Below, piece after piece: positions 54,240 through 64,000 of a stretch of 64,000 nt of DNA. Origin of the DNA: Takakia lepidozioides (taxonomy: Eukaryota > Streptophyta > Takakiopsida > Takakiales > Takakiaceae). Numbering within the stretch: position 1 is the stretch's first letter; every line of letters begins with the position of its first letter. Below the pieces are notes generated by a model. The model searched no databases and was not told the DNA's origin. It saw nothing but the letters and a program-made list of their open reading frames with translations. Both the position numbers and the translations under genes were made by a program. The stretch covers positions 44,704,001-44,768,000 of the forward strand of contig CM060731.1 of assembly GCA_030704615.1 (NCBI GenBank), written 5' to 3'.

Positions 54240-56900
54240 GTCCGGAAAAGGCTGTTGGACACAGTCGGACTGTCAGGTCAGGGGAGGCCCCCGTTCCAAG
54301 GGAACACAGGCCATGCTAGTTCCATAACTTGGGGTCTCCGACCGGACCTTCAGGTGCCGGCTCTTGGACGATGTAGATGGCAGGTTTTGAGTTTCGACGC
54401 CCGGGTTCCATGACATCCATCCATTGAGCTCCAGCGACGAGCGGTCTCCTGTGCTACTTTACTCCTATTACTTAGCTCAAGCTTCTACTCCTACTTACTA
54501 CTGCTATTGAGCTAGATAGAAACTAGCCTTACAAAATTTTACAAAAAAGATTTATAGAGTCATGATCTCTGAAGAAATTGCCCTCCCTCCTCACAAGCTG
54601 GTCCGCGTGTGTAAGACGAAACTCCAAGGCTTTCTTTGCTTGGGTGAAAAATAGCCTCGGTTGAACCATTGTGAGCATTAGGGTGTTACAATTCACCACA
54701 ACATCCGATGTCACAGTAAGGTAAAGAAAGTTGGTCTATAGATACATCTTGAATTCCAAATTTATTGCCCTCCCATCTTTTCCTCCATCATGGTAGTCAC
54801 CATTTCTACAATCATACATTCTTGAAGTACTAAGTATTTTTTCGGGAAGTTCATCTTGTCCAAAACGACTTCTCCAAAACAACGCGACTGCTAGCAAATC
54901 AGCCTAGATATTCCTTGCAACATATAATGAAAACTGAAATGCGAAGATACAAAAGGAGAATTATCTTATGTGTAAATCGGATTGAACTTTTGACGACAAT
55001 GTAGATAAGATGCTGCAGATCTTGTAATTTTCCATGATGCGAAGTTGCCATTTAATCTTGAGAGCTTGCCGACTATGTCCAAATCAACTTCACACGACAT
55101 GTACAACAACTACGCTCAGGACTAATTGCAATTGCAATTGCATCGAGAAATATAATAATATCTAAAACTGGTGCATAGCAAATCCAATATATTATTGTCT
55201 GGCCCTTAATTCAAATCTAGTGACCATCTGCGCGACTGCTTCAATCCCTAGGACTCTGCCCGTGGCTTCTCCAACTCTTTTAGGTTTGCTCTCATATTAC
55301 TGAGGGGTTTCCTGCTTAGAAAATTACCAGAAAATAGGGATAGAGGTAAATAAATTACTAGAAAATAGTCGAGGGCTCTAGAAATTAGCAGGGAAGTGGG
55401 ATATTGTCTAGGTTAAGAGTTTTCATTCTAGGCTAGGGTATGCTCTCCCCTTCGGATAGTGGGAATGTAGGCGTCCCCTTTGCACACATGTGCGATCCGG
55501 GGAAGCTTGATTGTGAAGCAACCCAGACCTAAGCAGCTTGTCCCTAACGCTTTTCCAGTCCTCCGGAAACCGTCAGGCGGAGAGAACGTGCCGGGGATGC
55601 TAATAGCTCCGGGATGAAGCTACGTTAACGCTAATAAAGAAGTCTTGGAAGGCAATTAGCTAGGAGTAGATTCCGTAGGAGACACGAACGAATTTTGCCC
55701 TGCGAGCGTAGGAATTGGACCTGCGTTTGCTGGTAGTTTAGGATAGCTGGAGGAGTTCTCTCCATCGACCATTGACCCTCCGCCAAGCTTAGCGACACAC
55801 TTCATGGGTGGGCGGTTCTTGAGCCCAACCCACCTCGTCGCCGGACTCCAGGCCCCGGATTGATGTTCGTATTTTTCCCCTTTGCAGTAAGCGCGCGTGG
55901 CGAGGCTCGTCAGTCAACATCGGACAGTCACAGAGTACGTTACCCATCATTTCAAACAGGCTGGTGTTCAAATCTCCGTAGGTACTCATAAGTCAACACC
56001 AACAGCTCTCGATTGCTGAAGCGTGTTTTGTTGGAACCGTCTCATTGCGCCCTCCATGTGGCAAGGGCCTCCCCCTTCACGTGTGCGCCGTCTGATTTTG
56101 GGAGCTGTTGTCGTTAAGAAACGAACTAGGTAACGCGTGATCAGGCAACACTGTGATCTAAGATTTATATCGATCTTGGCAACTATAAGGTGCACACCCT
56201 AGGCAGGCTCGCCTGTCAACTACCGAATAAGCACAGGTTGGTCCACTGCGCCTCATGTTTCTCCAATCTCCATATCAACATGTTTTCAAGGACTGCACAT
56301 TTCCCACAACATTCTCTTGGCACTCATTAATCCATGGTGTTCACTTTACACCACTCTATAACTGCCGATATTTTGTTGTTGTTGAGGATCAATGTACAAA
56401 GTAAGTTTGGTCTTCTTTTCCATTAACACTATTTTAATTAATTTTGGATTTTTGGCTTAAATCCGGACTAAACTTAATATATTTTTGCATTAAAATTAAT
56501 TGAAATATTAATAATATCATGGTAAATGTGTGATTGAACTTTGTGAAACAGGTGATGTCATACTTGTTTCAAAATATGTCATATAAGAGGTCCATTTGAC
56601 ATTGAAGTGCTCAATGTGAAGTAGCAGTATTGAACAATTCATTGAACGTCCACTTGGAAGTCGAATAAAATAATATTCCATTACAGGATCACGATAAACA
56701 AATGGGTCGCATCGAACATGGGCCAGACTCCTACTCTACCATACTCGATAGAACTTGCTAGTAATTGATTGAATCTTCATATCAACAATATTCACATACC
56801 ACGCCATTGGAATGAATCATGTTTTGGATGTGACAAGGGCAGTAAAATATTAGAATAGCATGAAACATTCGGAAGAAGTACGGGGTAGTTAGGTTTGGGT
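54240..56900. other. No gene recognised
   Basis: Two minus frames at 56195-55986 and 55989-55789 have plausible protein text but no known domains. The rest is non-coding, A/T-rich to the right. Confidence 0.35.
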
Positions 56901-56924
56901 GTATCTAGAGAAGTGTTAAGGTTT

Positions 56925-58140
56925 GGGTTTACAATAAGGGTAAGGGTTTAGGGTTTAGGGTACAAAAGGACAAACAAATATGATGGACTCACACTCGGTA
57001 GAATTAAGAAATGGTTGAGGAATTTGATATCCCTGTAATCATTCTATCATACCTTATCCAACAAAAGAAAATTAAAAAAGAGCATGAAACATTGAGAAGT
57101 AACATGTAGTACAATAAGGTTTGAGTGTAACTAGCGTAATACACTAAAGTTATTGGTTTATGATAAGATTAATGGTTTAGGGGTGATGGTGTAGGTAGGG
57201 TTGGATAAAGAATAAAAAATAAAATGGAGAAACAAATATTATGGAAGAGTCATTGGGCCAGAGAAGTATTTAGATTGAGGATTTGTCCTTAGAACTTGGT
57301 ATTAAGATACATATGGTTATGGTATGGATACTTCATTCCCATTTGCAGGGGAAGGATAAGGGTTTAGACGTAACAATGACGTAGGGTTTTGTTTAGGGTT
57401 CCCGACGAGGGTTTAGGGTTTGGGTTGAAGGCAGAAATGGCGAGCATACATGCCGGAAGACTCGCACGCGCTACAACTTAGTGTTGTTAGTAAGGTAGTA
57501 AACAAAATAAAAATGAAGAACCTAATATTATGGAAGTGTAGTCATTGCATCGGACAAGTATTTAAATGAAAGACTCGGAACCTGGTATTAAAATACATAG
57601 AAAACAAACTTCGATAAAAAAGGTAAGTGCATGTCAATCCAAACCAAAGGCAAAACCTTGCGCAAGGTGAAGGGCGAAGAGATTTGAATAACCATAATAG
57701 TTATGGTTATGGTATGGATACTTCATTCCCATTTGTAGGGGAAGGGTAAGGGTTTAGACGTAACAATAACATAGGGTTTTGTTTAGGGGTTTAGGGTTTG
57801 GGTTGAAGGCAGAAATGGTGAGCATACATGCCGGAAGACTTGCACTCGCTACAGCTTAGTGTTGTTAGTAAGGTAGTAAACAAAATAAAAATGAAGAACC
57901 TAATATTATGGACAAGTACTTAAATGAAAGACTCGTCGTTGGAACCTGGTATTAAGATGTAACATAGAAAGCAAACTGTAACATGTCTAAATGCATGTCA
58001 ATCCAAAACAAAGGAAAAAGCTAGCGCAAATGTGAAGGGAGAAGACATTTCAATAACCATAATGGTTATGGTTATGGTATGAATAGTTCATGGGCCATTT
58101 GCAAAAAAGGGTAAGGGTTAGGGTAATGCTAACATAAAAA
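56925..58140. repeat. Tandem 360-390-base repeats with telomere-like TTTAGGG runs
   Basis: A unit starting GGTTATGGTATGGATACTTC occurs at 57315 and 57708, and a truncated third starts near 58068. Shared blocks include GTTGTTAGTAAGGTAGTAAAC and AATGAAGAACCTAATATTAT. Each unit carries GGGTTTAGGG-type telomeric text (for example 56947-56968, 57404-57422, 57781-57800). Too few copies for a chromosome end; this looks like an interstitial telomere-like satellite. Confidence 0.75.
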
Positions 58141-58196
58141 ACAAGGTACTATAAAAAAAGGTATGTCAATCCTAAATCCTAAATTGCCAAAAAATT

Positions 58197-58202
<6 letters not shown>

Positions 58203-58227
<25 letters not shown>
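58203..58227. repeat. Poly(A) run
   Basis: About 25 consecutive A residues. No retroposed gene body ending here was recognised. Confidence 0.9.
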
Positions 58228-58693
58228 CACCCTATGAGATTTGGAAAGAAAATGGCGTTATATAACGACTTTTGGGAAGCGCCTGGTTCTCATGGGAGAA
58301 AATGGATCTGAAGAAAACATGATAGAGGATAAAAAGTCAGACCACCAAATAAAAACTAAGAAAAATGAAAATTGCTTAAAATTTGAACAATGGAAAAGGA
58401 CATGTGAAATTCTTTTTTAAACCAAGGCCAAAGATGAGAAGTATGAAAATGAAATGAAATGAAAATTTGGTGCAAAAAAGTCGTAGAGCTTAGAGGGAAA
58501 ATGGAGGAAAACCTCAGAGAAAAAACTTTAGGACTGGCAAATTGAAAAGTATGTCAACAACGATTGAGTAAGGCTCCTCCTAGTGGGAGACTTCAGTGGG
58601 AGAATTGGTTATGCGAAAAGCAAGTCCAATGTTTCAGAGAATGACTGGAAATGGGCTATTTTCTTTCGTTGTTAAAAACCTCTTTGACCGAAT

Positions 58694-59809
58694 TTGAAGA
58701 CTCCAGTGGTCGTACCCGCCATTTTTGTTCTTGTGATCTATATGTTATGTAGGCGAAACTCCCCCACAGGGTTTTCTTTGTTGATGAATTCTTTTATCTG
58801 TCAGCTACGAGCGTATGAAGTGGTGAACCTCCACTGGACAGTGGAGGTTAATGTCCTAGGAGTTTTGTATGGTTGTTATGATATGTGTCTAACGACAGAG
58901 GTGGTCTGTTCTGTAGTCAGCAACATCACCCCCAGGGATTGTATTGTTGGAATGTGCAAACCTATCTGTGGTTCATTTGTTTCTCGAAAATCTCCGAATT
59001 TCAAGAATGATCACCTGGCAATTTTTGAGCTCAACCTGGAAATCGCAGAATGGGGCATTGTCCCCGTTGGAACACCTCCGGACCATAAGTTCCGGTTCCA
59101 CTACAAGATTGGTGCAGAGGACGCCGAGCTCAAATATGCAGATGTGGTCGACGTAGAGCTGGAGATGGAGGTGGAATTTCCGATGCTGGTAATGTTCATG
59201 ATGGAAGATGGTAAATTTCCTAGAACGTTTGGCTTCAAACTGGAGGTACGAATTCTAAGGAAGGCCATGATGAGAGAGTCCATTCGGGCGGGGTTCACAT
59301 ATTGCGACGAGGGTACTCAATTTACAGATGAAGGTTTTTGCATGGCTTGGGGTATTTTCTTGGATGTGCTTTACTTAAAGGGTAAGGAGATTGCAAAGAC
59401 GCGGGAAGAGGAGGCTGTGAGAGCGCGGCCAAAGAAGGGAAAATGGAAATCCATTGACGCCGGTGGTGATGAGAATGAAGTCGGGACATCAGGGGGAAAG
59501 AAGAAACAAAAGGAGGAGATGGATCCCGCTTTCATGACATATAACAAGATACCCAAGGCTGCAGACATATTCGACAAAGAGAAGTGTGAGAAGATGCAGG
59601 AGAGGCTGGAGCAAGACTACAATGACATGTTTCCTTTTGGGTTTGAGGCGACCCAGGATGTCAAAGTTTTCATGATGGAGCTTGCTCCCAGGGATATGGT
59701 GTACTGGCCCCTAAATGTGAAGCACAAAGACGAAGTCAAAGCGCGACTTTACCAGCTCCGAGTGTTTGACTCCAAACATTCCCGCAAACCCCACAATGGA
59801 AGTTTCTAG
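58694..59809 (+). CDS. Unknown protein, 371-residue ORF
   Basis: The longest non-transposon ORF on the right side. The N-terminal 70 residues include a hydrophobic stretch (VVVPAIFVLVIYML) that may be upstream non-coding sequence read through. The middle has FELNLEIAEWGIVPVG, YKIGAEDAELKYADVVDVEL and a Lys-rich linker (RARPKKGKWK, GGKKKQKEE). The C-terminus has AADIFDKEKCEKMQERLEQD and VYWPLNVKHKDEVKARLYQL. No known domain was recognised. A possible intron (GTAAATTT ... GTCGCAG) would join it to text at 60020 that soon meets a stop. The 24-base palindrome at 58827-58850 encodes NLHWTVEV inside it. Confidence 0.4.
   Translation: MKTPVVVPAIFVLVIYMLCRRNSPTGFSLLMNSFICQLRAYEVVNLHWTVEVNVLGVLYGCYDMCLTTEVVCSVVSNITPRDCIVGMCKPICGSFVSRKSPNFKNDHLAIFELNLEIAEWGIVPVGTPPDHKFRFHYKIGAEDAELKYADVVDVELEMEVEFPMLVMFMMEDGKFPRTFGFKLEVRILRKAMMRESIRAGFTYCDEGTQFTDEGFCMAWGIFLDVLYLKGKEIAKTREEEAVRARPKKGKWKSIDAGGDENEVGTSGGKKKQKEEMDPAFMTYNKIPKAADIFDKEKCEKMQERLEQDYNDMFPFGFEATQDVKVFMMELAPRDMVYWPLNVKHKDEVKARLYQLRVFDSKHSRKPHNGSF
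58827..58850. repeat. Palindromic element, copy 1
   Basis: AACCTCCACT GGAC AGTGGAGGTT: 10-base perfect arms around GGAC. It lies inside the unknown ORF. An identical core recurs at 59931-59954. Confidence 0.9.
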
Positions 59810-59926
59810 TTCGAAACCTCGAAACTGGAAGGAGGTGGAAATTCCAGATTCTTCATCATCGGTGGACAACACACGATCATTGCTGCCAAGGTAAATTTCT
59901 CAACAAATTCCAATTTTTGTAACAAC

Positions 59927-59958
59927 ATGAACCTCCACTGGACAGTGGAGGTTCATGA
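59927..59958. repeat. Palindromic element, copy 2, longer arms
   Basis: The same core as copy 1 with arms extended by four bases on each side (CATG ... CATG), giving 14-base perfect arms. It lies just downstream of the unknown ORF in a possible intron. Confidence 0.9.
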
Positions 59959-60349
59959 ACTTTAAACAACATGCTTGTTAGGTCGATATCATTTCTAACC
60001 TTATTCAATTCTGTCGCAGAAACTTGTGCAAGACGTGGACGACGACAATCTTAAGAAGTACTACACTAACTAGCCCTCAAAGATTATATGGTCAAAGGAT
60101 GTGATGAGGCTCGTGAAGCTATCTAAGCTCCTAAACGACCCGAATAAGGCGCAAAAATTTAACACAACATTTCCCGAGAAAGTTGCACATCCCTAAATGA
60201 TTCATTGTGTTTTCTGTTCCTTTTGCTAAAGAACCAAATTATTTTCAAGCTCGGATTTAATGTGACGACGGACCGACGCATTACGAAGCAAGAGACACTA
60301 CAAAAGGAGCTTCAAAAGGGAGGGTGTTACAATGAACGAGCGGGATGGT

Positions 60350-60690
60350 TTAAAATTCATTAATTCGACATGATGAGGTCTTTTGTAATGTGTCTTGTTT
60401 GGTAATGAGGTGCTTGTCCAGCTCTTCTTTTCCCAATCTATTTATGTTCTCCACCTGGAACAGTTCCTCAAATGTGCCGCAAAAATACTTGAAAAACTTC
60501 ATATGATCATGAAAATGTGATGTGGCGGAGAACGTTTCCAAAAGTTTTCAAGGTCATTGGGTTTTTCAACTATTTTCTAGGCACAATATTGGAACTGTTC
60601 TTGGTGGAGAACATGAGCAGATTGGACAAATTTGACTTGGAGGAGCACCGCATTCCGAAGCATGAGATACTACAGAAAGAGCTTCAAATT
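60350..60690. repeat. Inverted duplication of an unknown coding segment
   Basis: The minus frame 60505-60380 (KFFKYFCGTFEELFQVENIN, HLITKQDTLQK) and the plus frame 60560-60690 (GFFNYFLGTILELFLVENMS, HRIPKHEILQKEL) encode similar proteins in opposite directions, head to head. A third partial copy of the RITKQETLQKEL motif lies at 60270-60312 on plus. The protein is unknown. Confidence 0.65.
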
Positions 60691-60716
60691 ACAAGGCACA
60701 AGAAGATGGACGGAGT

Positions 60717-63700
60717 GTCGCGCACCTCACTTCGGTAAGCTCCCCTTCAAGTCATAGTTACTCGCTTTGATGCGCGCGCCTGACTCCCAACCTGGCCACC
60801 CCGGCCAACTTGGAGCTTCGGCTGCTCACCGGGACATAACGGTCCCCCCCTTCGCTTCCCTCTAAACCCTCCACCTAATTGGGACTAGGAGAATTCTTTG
60901 GTATGGCAGTCCGGAACAGCTCCCCACTCTTGGTCGCTTTCCTTTCTCGCTCGCTTACTCACTAGTTTTAGTCACCAACGGGCTTGCACCGTTCTCGGGG
61001 TTACTACTCCCTATATATACTTCTGTAGCTGTCCGCGGGGGTTCCACAACCAGCCATGCCATTTTATGGCGAACCACCACGAAAACCCTCGACTCCCGGT
61101 GATGAGTCGCGGTGAGTCTTGGCCCGCTCACCACGGCCCCTATGGACCGTGATGAGTCCCAAGACTCCCCACGACTCCCACCACGAGGTCTCCGCCCCCT
61201 TGGTGAGTCCTATGTCACCCCCACTAAGTCCCACTAAGCTACCACCACCCCTTGTGGAGCCACCCCCACCGCAACCCGGTGTGCGGGGCTCCACCTAGTG
61301 AGCGCCTCCGCTTCCCTGAGTGCCTTGGGCACTCAAGGGTGCTTCAGCCCCCCATACCTATCGCTGGCTGCCGCTGCCCCCACCACAGGGGCAGCCCCTC
61401 ATGTGTCCCCCGACCCCCTGCCCTCAAGGCAAAGGGCCGCGACACACACCCCTACCAACAGGGAGTCGATGTCCTCATCGACTTGTCCATTTTGTAGAAA
61501 CGAACATCCAAGTTGTGGCGTCCCACATCAAGGAGTTTGTTTCCACCCCATGGCATCCCATGGCAAAGAACCAAACCCCACACTTGACTCTACTCTCCAC
61601 TAGCTAGTTCGGCCGACTTCCTTCAAGTCTCGGCCAAGGGTGGAGCCTCTCCAGCTCCACCCAGTGCACTCTTCTTGGCCTACTTCAAGGCCAAGGAACG
61701 ATCCTCCCCGAGGATCGAATCGCCTTACTGCAACAACATTGCTTGCGATCGCTCATGATGCCGCTTTTGGCATCACCTTGAGCAAGGGTTCACCTGGAAT
61801 CCTCTTTGACTAGAAGATAACCTTGAACCAACCGTGCGCCCCAATCACTACAATTGGGTCCGCCTTGGAATGTTGGCCTGAGGTACGGGAACATGCCGAA
61901 GCCGCACTACGACTTCGTCCCGAGGCTACACGATTATAGTACGTGAATGGAAGCACGTAGCTTCCGCGTTAGCCCGCACTACAAGGCAACCCCCTCGGTA
62001 ACGCAGTTATAGTACGCGCACGCGCCAGGTGCGCACTAGCACGTGAACTCCCAAAGAAGTCGCAAGTTTCCTTGCCCCTTGGATGGGGGTCACCCGATTT
62101 CGGCACTACGCAAACACACGATTAACCAATTTACCTCTCCCACTTTTATAGCTAGCATGCATTCTACACACTAGCCAACCATACCATGCATCACCATTCC
62201 AAACAAAATAGGACGCACAACATTTGGAACCCATTTCCTTTATAACAAATTTTTGTACAATACAAGTTTTTGTAATCGGATTCCTAAGCTAGCTAAGCCG
62301 GGCTAAGCATGCATTTCCTCCCCCACGCTCCAAGGTTGATGTCCCCATCAACGTTTTCTTCCGCTTTTGAGGTCGCCCTTCGAAAGCTGCAACCGCCTCG
62401 GATGCGTTTCCCATTTCTGAGGCACGCACCCAAGATGCCTCCACATGATGATAGCCCTTCCATTTGACGAGATACTCCGTTTCTCTCTTCTGAACCTCCT
62501 CGACTTAAGTATTGCCTCCACCTCGTACTCAGGTTCATTTTCATGATCCAACAGCATAGGTGGCGGACGCAACACTTGATGTCGATTCGGACGCGCTTCA
62601 TCTTTGAAGTAAGGCTTCAAAAGGGAGACATGGAATACTGGGTGAACCTTGCTGTTTGCCGGCAGCTCCAATTCATACACATCCTCATTCATAACCTTCC
62701 GAATGCGAAAGGGTCCCGCATACGGAGGTACGAACTTCGGACTCACTTCCGGAGGTAGTCGGAAATTCTTGATGTTCAACCAGACCTCCGTGCCTGCCTC
62801 AAACTTCACTTCCCTCCGCTTCCGATTCGCCTGCCTTTCATACCGTTTCCTAGCTTTGGCAATGTTGTACTTTGCGAGCTTCAACAAACGCTCGCGTTCT
62901 TCCAGTACTGCTACTGCCGGTTCCTCAACGTCCTGGGCGGCCAACTTGTCGACACCAGAGGTGCTTTTCCATAGACCAATACAAAAGGGGAAACTCCCCG
63001 TTGCGGAGTGTTCTGTGTTATTATAACAGAACTCTGCCGCGTCTAAGTGTTCCATCCAGTCTGATTGGTCTGCCGACACGTAATTCCGCAAGAATTGCTT
63101 CACTACGGAATTCACTCTTTCCGTTTGGCCGTCCGTCGTAGGTCGGAAGGCGGTGCTCATCTTCAGCCTCGTCCCCATCTTCTTCCAAAGTGTCCTCCAA
63201 AATTTACTCGTAAACTTTGGATCACGATCCGAGACAATATCCTTCGGGACTCCATGATGCTTTAAGACGTGGCAAAGTAAAGTCGCCCTGTCTCCTGCGC
63301 TTGCCGTCCTCTGGTGGGATGAAATGGCCCATTTTACTGAACCTATCCACCACCCATGATTGCATCGAATCCTTTTGACAGCGGCATAGCAGTCATGAAA
63401 TCCATCGAGACGCTTTCCCAAGTCCCCTCTGGAATCGGCAAGGGTTATAACAGCCCCGCTTGCTTTTTGTACTCGCTCCGGTTTTGTTGGCATGTGGTGC
63501 ATGTCTTGACATACTCCTCTGCCTCCTCCCTCAGTTTGGGCCAGAAATACTCTTTCTTCAAGAGTGCCGCAGTGCGCTTGGCTCCGTCGTGGCCCGCAAG
63601 CGGGCTATCATGGCATTCTCTCAAGGCTATCTCTGATCCCTCCCTTCGGCACATAGAGACGTTTTTGCTTATACCGGAGCAGTCCATTTTGCAAGTGGAA

Positions 63701-63898
63701 CTGCGATTTAACCCCCATTCTCAAGTCCTGCATCACGGACTTTGCCAGCTCATCCTTCCGGCAAGCCTTCCGGATCTTCCTTTGGAGCGCCGTCTCGCCC
63801 TTGTACACCAACAAGAGCTGTTGCTTTCTACTTAAAGCATCGGCCACCACATTGTCCCGTCCCGGTTTGTACTGGATATCCACGTCGAACACTGCCAA
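60717..63898 (-). mobile_element. Ty3/Gypsy chromovirus, 3' half (continues past the window)
   Basis: The left LTR probably spans 60717-62311 (ends TGTCGCGCAC and, on minus, TGCATGCTTAGCC), followed on the right by a purine tract on minus (GTGGGGGAGGAAA, 62324-62312). Internal minus frames from right to left: RNase H end (YKPGRDNVVADALSR), an H2C2-type zinc finger (HDSPLAGHDGAKRT ... CTTCQQ), integrase (DRDPKFTSKFW, DGQTERVNS) and a C-terminal chromodomain. The 5' half lies right of the window. The left LTR end is inferred from TG/CA only. Confidence 0.85.
62293..63898 (-). pseudogene. Gypsy chromovirus pol: RNase H end, integrase, chromodomain
   Basis: Frames shift at least three times. RNase H end to H2C2: 63898-63608, then 63687-63445. 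Integrase: 63502-62348, where the first part reads out of frame until about 63300, then FRPTTDGQTERVNSVVKQFL, NTEHSATGSFPF, the GPY-like CPYAGPFR-type motif (FVPPYAGPFRIRKVMNEDVY) and HPVFHVSLLKPY. The chromodomain begins EYEVEAILKSR, shifts frame near 62500 and continues YLVKWKGYHHVEASWV. Chromodomains guide integration to marked chromatin (family knowledge). The element is inactive as read. Confidence 0.88.
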
Positions 63899-64000
63899 AG
63901 TATCTTGTCACCTAAGTTGTTTTGGGGACAACTTGGGCTGCGTGGCAAAATACTTCACCGTGACATTGTCGTGAACACCTTCACTGGGTTGGAACCAACA

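Noticed and set aside
53869-54327. 152-residue plus-strand ORF
   Set aside because: Opposite a more protein-like minus frame; no domain, codon text looks like antisense.
56925-56970. True chromosome end
   Set aside because: Only two or three TTTAGGG units, flanked on both sides by ordinary sequence.
60898-61607. Coding ORFs inside the Gypsy LTR
   Set aside because: Pro/His-rich frames overlap on both strands in GC-rich LTR sequence and match no family.

Overview
The window is a repeat-dominated piece of a plant nuclear genome. Plant markers are a spliced UND/U-box/ARM E3 ligase, PLS-type PPR fragments, OSB-type PDF motifs, CACTA elements with tnpA/tnp2-like genes, Copia elements primed by tRNA-Met, a Gypsy chromovirus and short TTTAGGG runs. 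The PPR style, a Crinkler-like NTPase and the mixture of old transposons would suit a non-seed land plant or another streptophyte with a large genome, but the species cannot be fixed from the sequence.

Layout. 1-12.7 kb is one CACTA element whose left tip lies just outside the window. It carries a minus-strand tnpA-like gene (5429 to 1129) and a divergent plus-strand tnp2 gene starting at 5555. A second, related CACTA element (6263-11424, TSD AAT) is inserted in tnp2. It has no recognisable transposase and carries fragments of two organelle-type gene families, an OSB-like gene with three PDF motifs and PPR repeats. A LINE endonuclease fragment (12.69-14.26 kb, minus) cuts off tnp2. From 15 to 25.4 kb come a VDAC-like fragment, a 1.0-kb hAT element (16596-17605, TSD GTTTCGAC), three spliceable exons of a SMARCAD1/CHR19-like SNF2 helicase, an RPA1-like locus split by Copia-1 (19911-23330, TSD GTTCT) and a BTB/POZ exon that ends at Copia-2.

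Copia-2 (25421 to about 30288, minus) has two internal segments flipped to the plus strand. It also holds two copies, in opposite orientation, of an 81-91 bp element with target-site duplications that would fold into three tetraloop hairpins. Further right are a TIR element with TA duplications (31239-31609), a decayed Crinkler-like P-loop NTPase (32-33.5 kb), the intact PUB13/SPL11-like U-box gene (39402 to 35868, four exons), tRNA-derived SINEs, an intronless ARM-repeat paralogue (46742 to 45804), a possible MITE (47861-48189) and an unidentified multi-exon minus-strand gene (53033 to 51197). The last 8 kb hold telomere-like tandem repeats, an unknown 371-aa ORF with a repeated palindrome, an inverted duplication and the 3' half of a Gypsy chromovirus on the minus strand.

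Likely functional genes are few: the U-box ligase, the ARM protein and perhaps the unidentified gene. Most other coding signal is transposon protein or broken gene fragments, many of them captured or interrupted by transposons.
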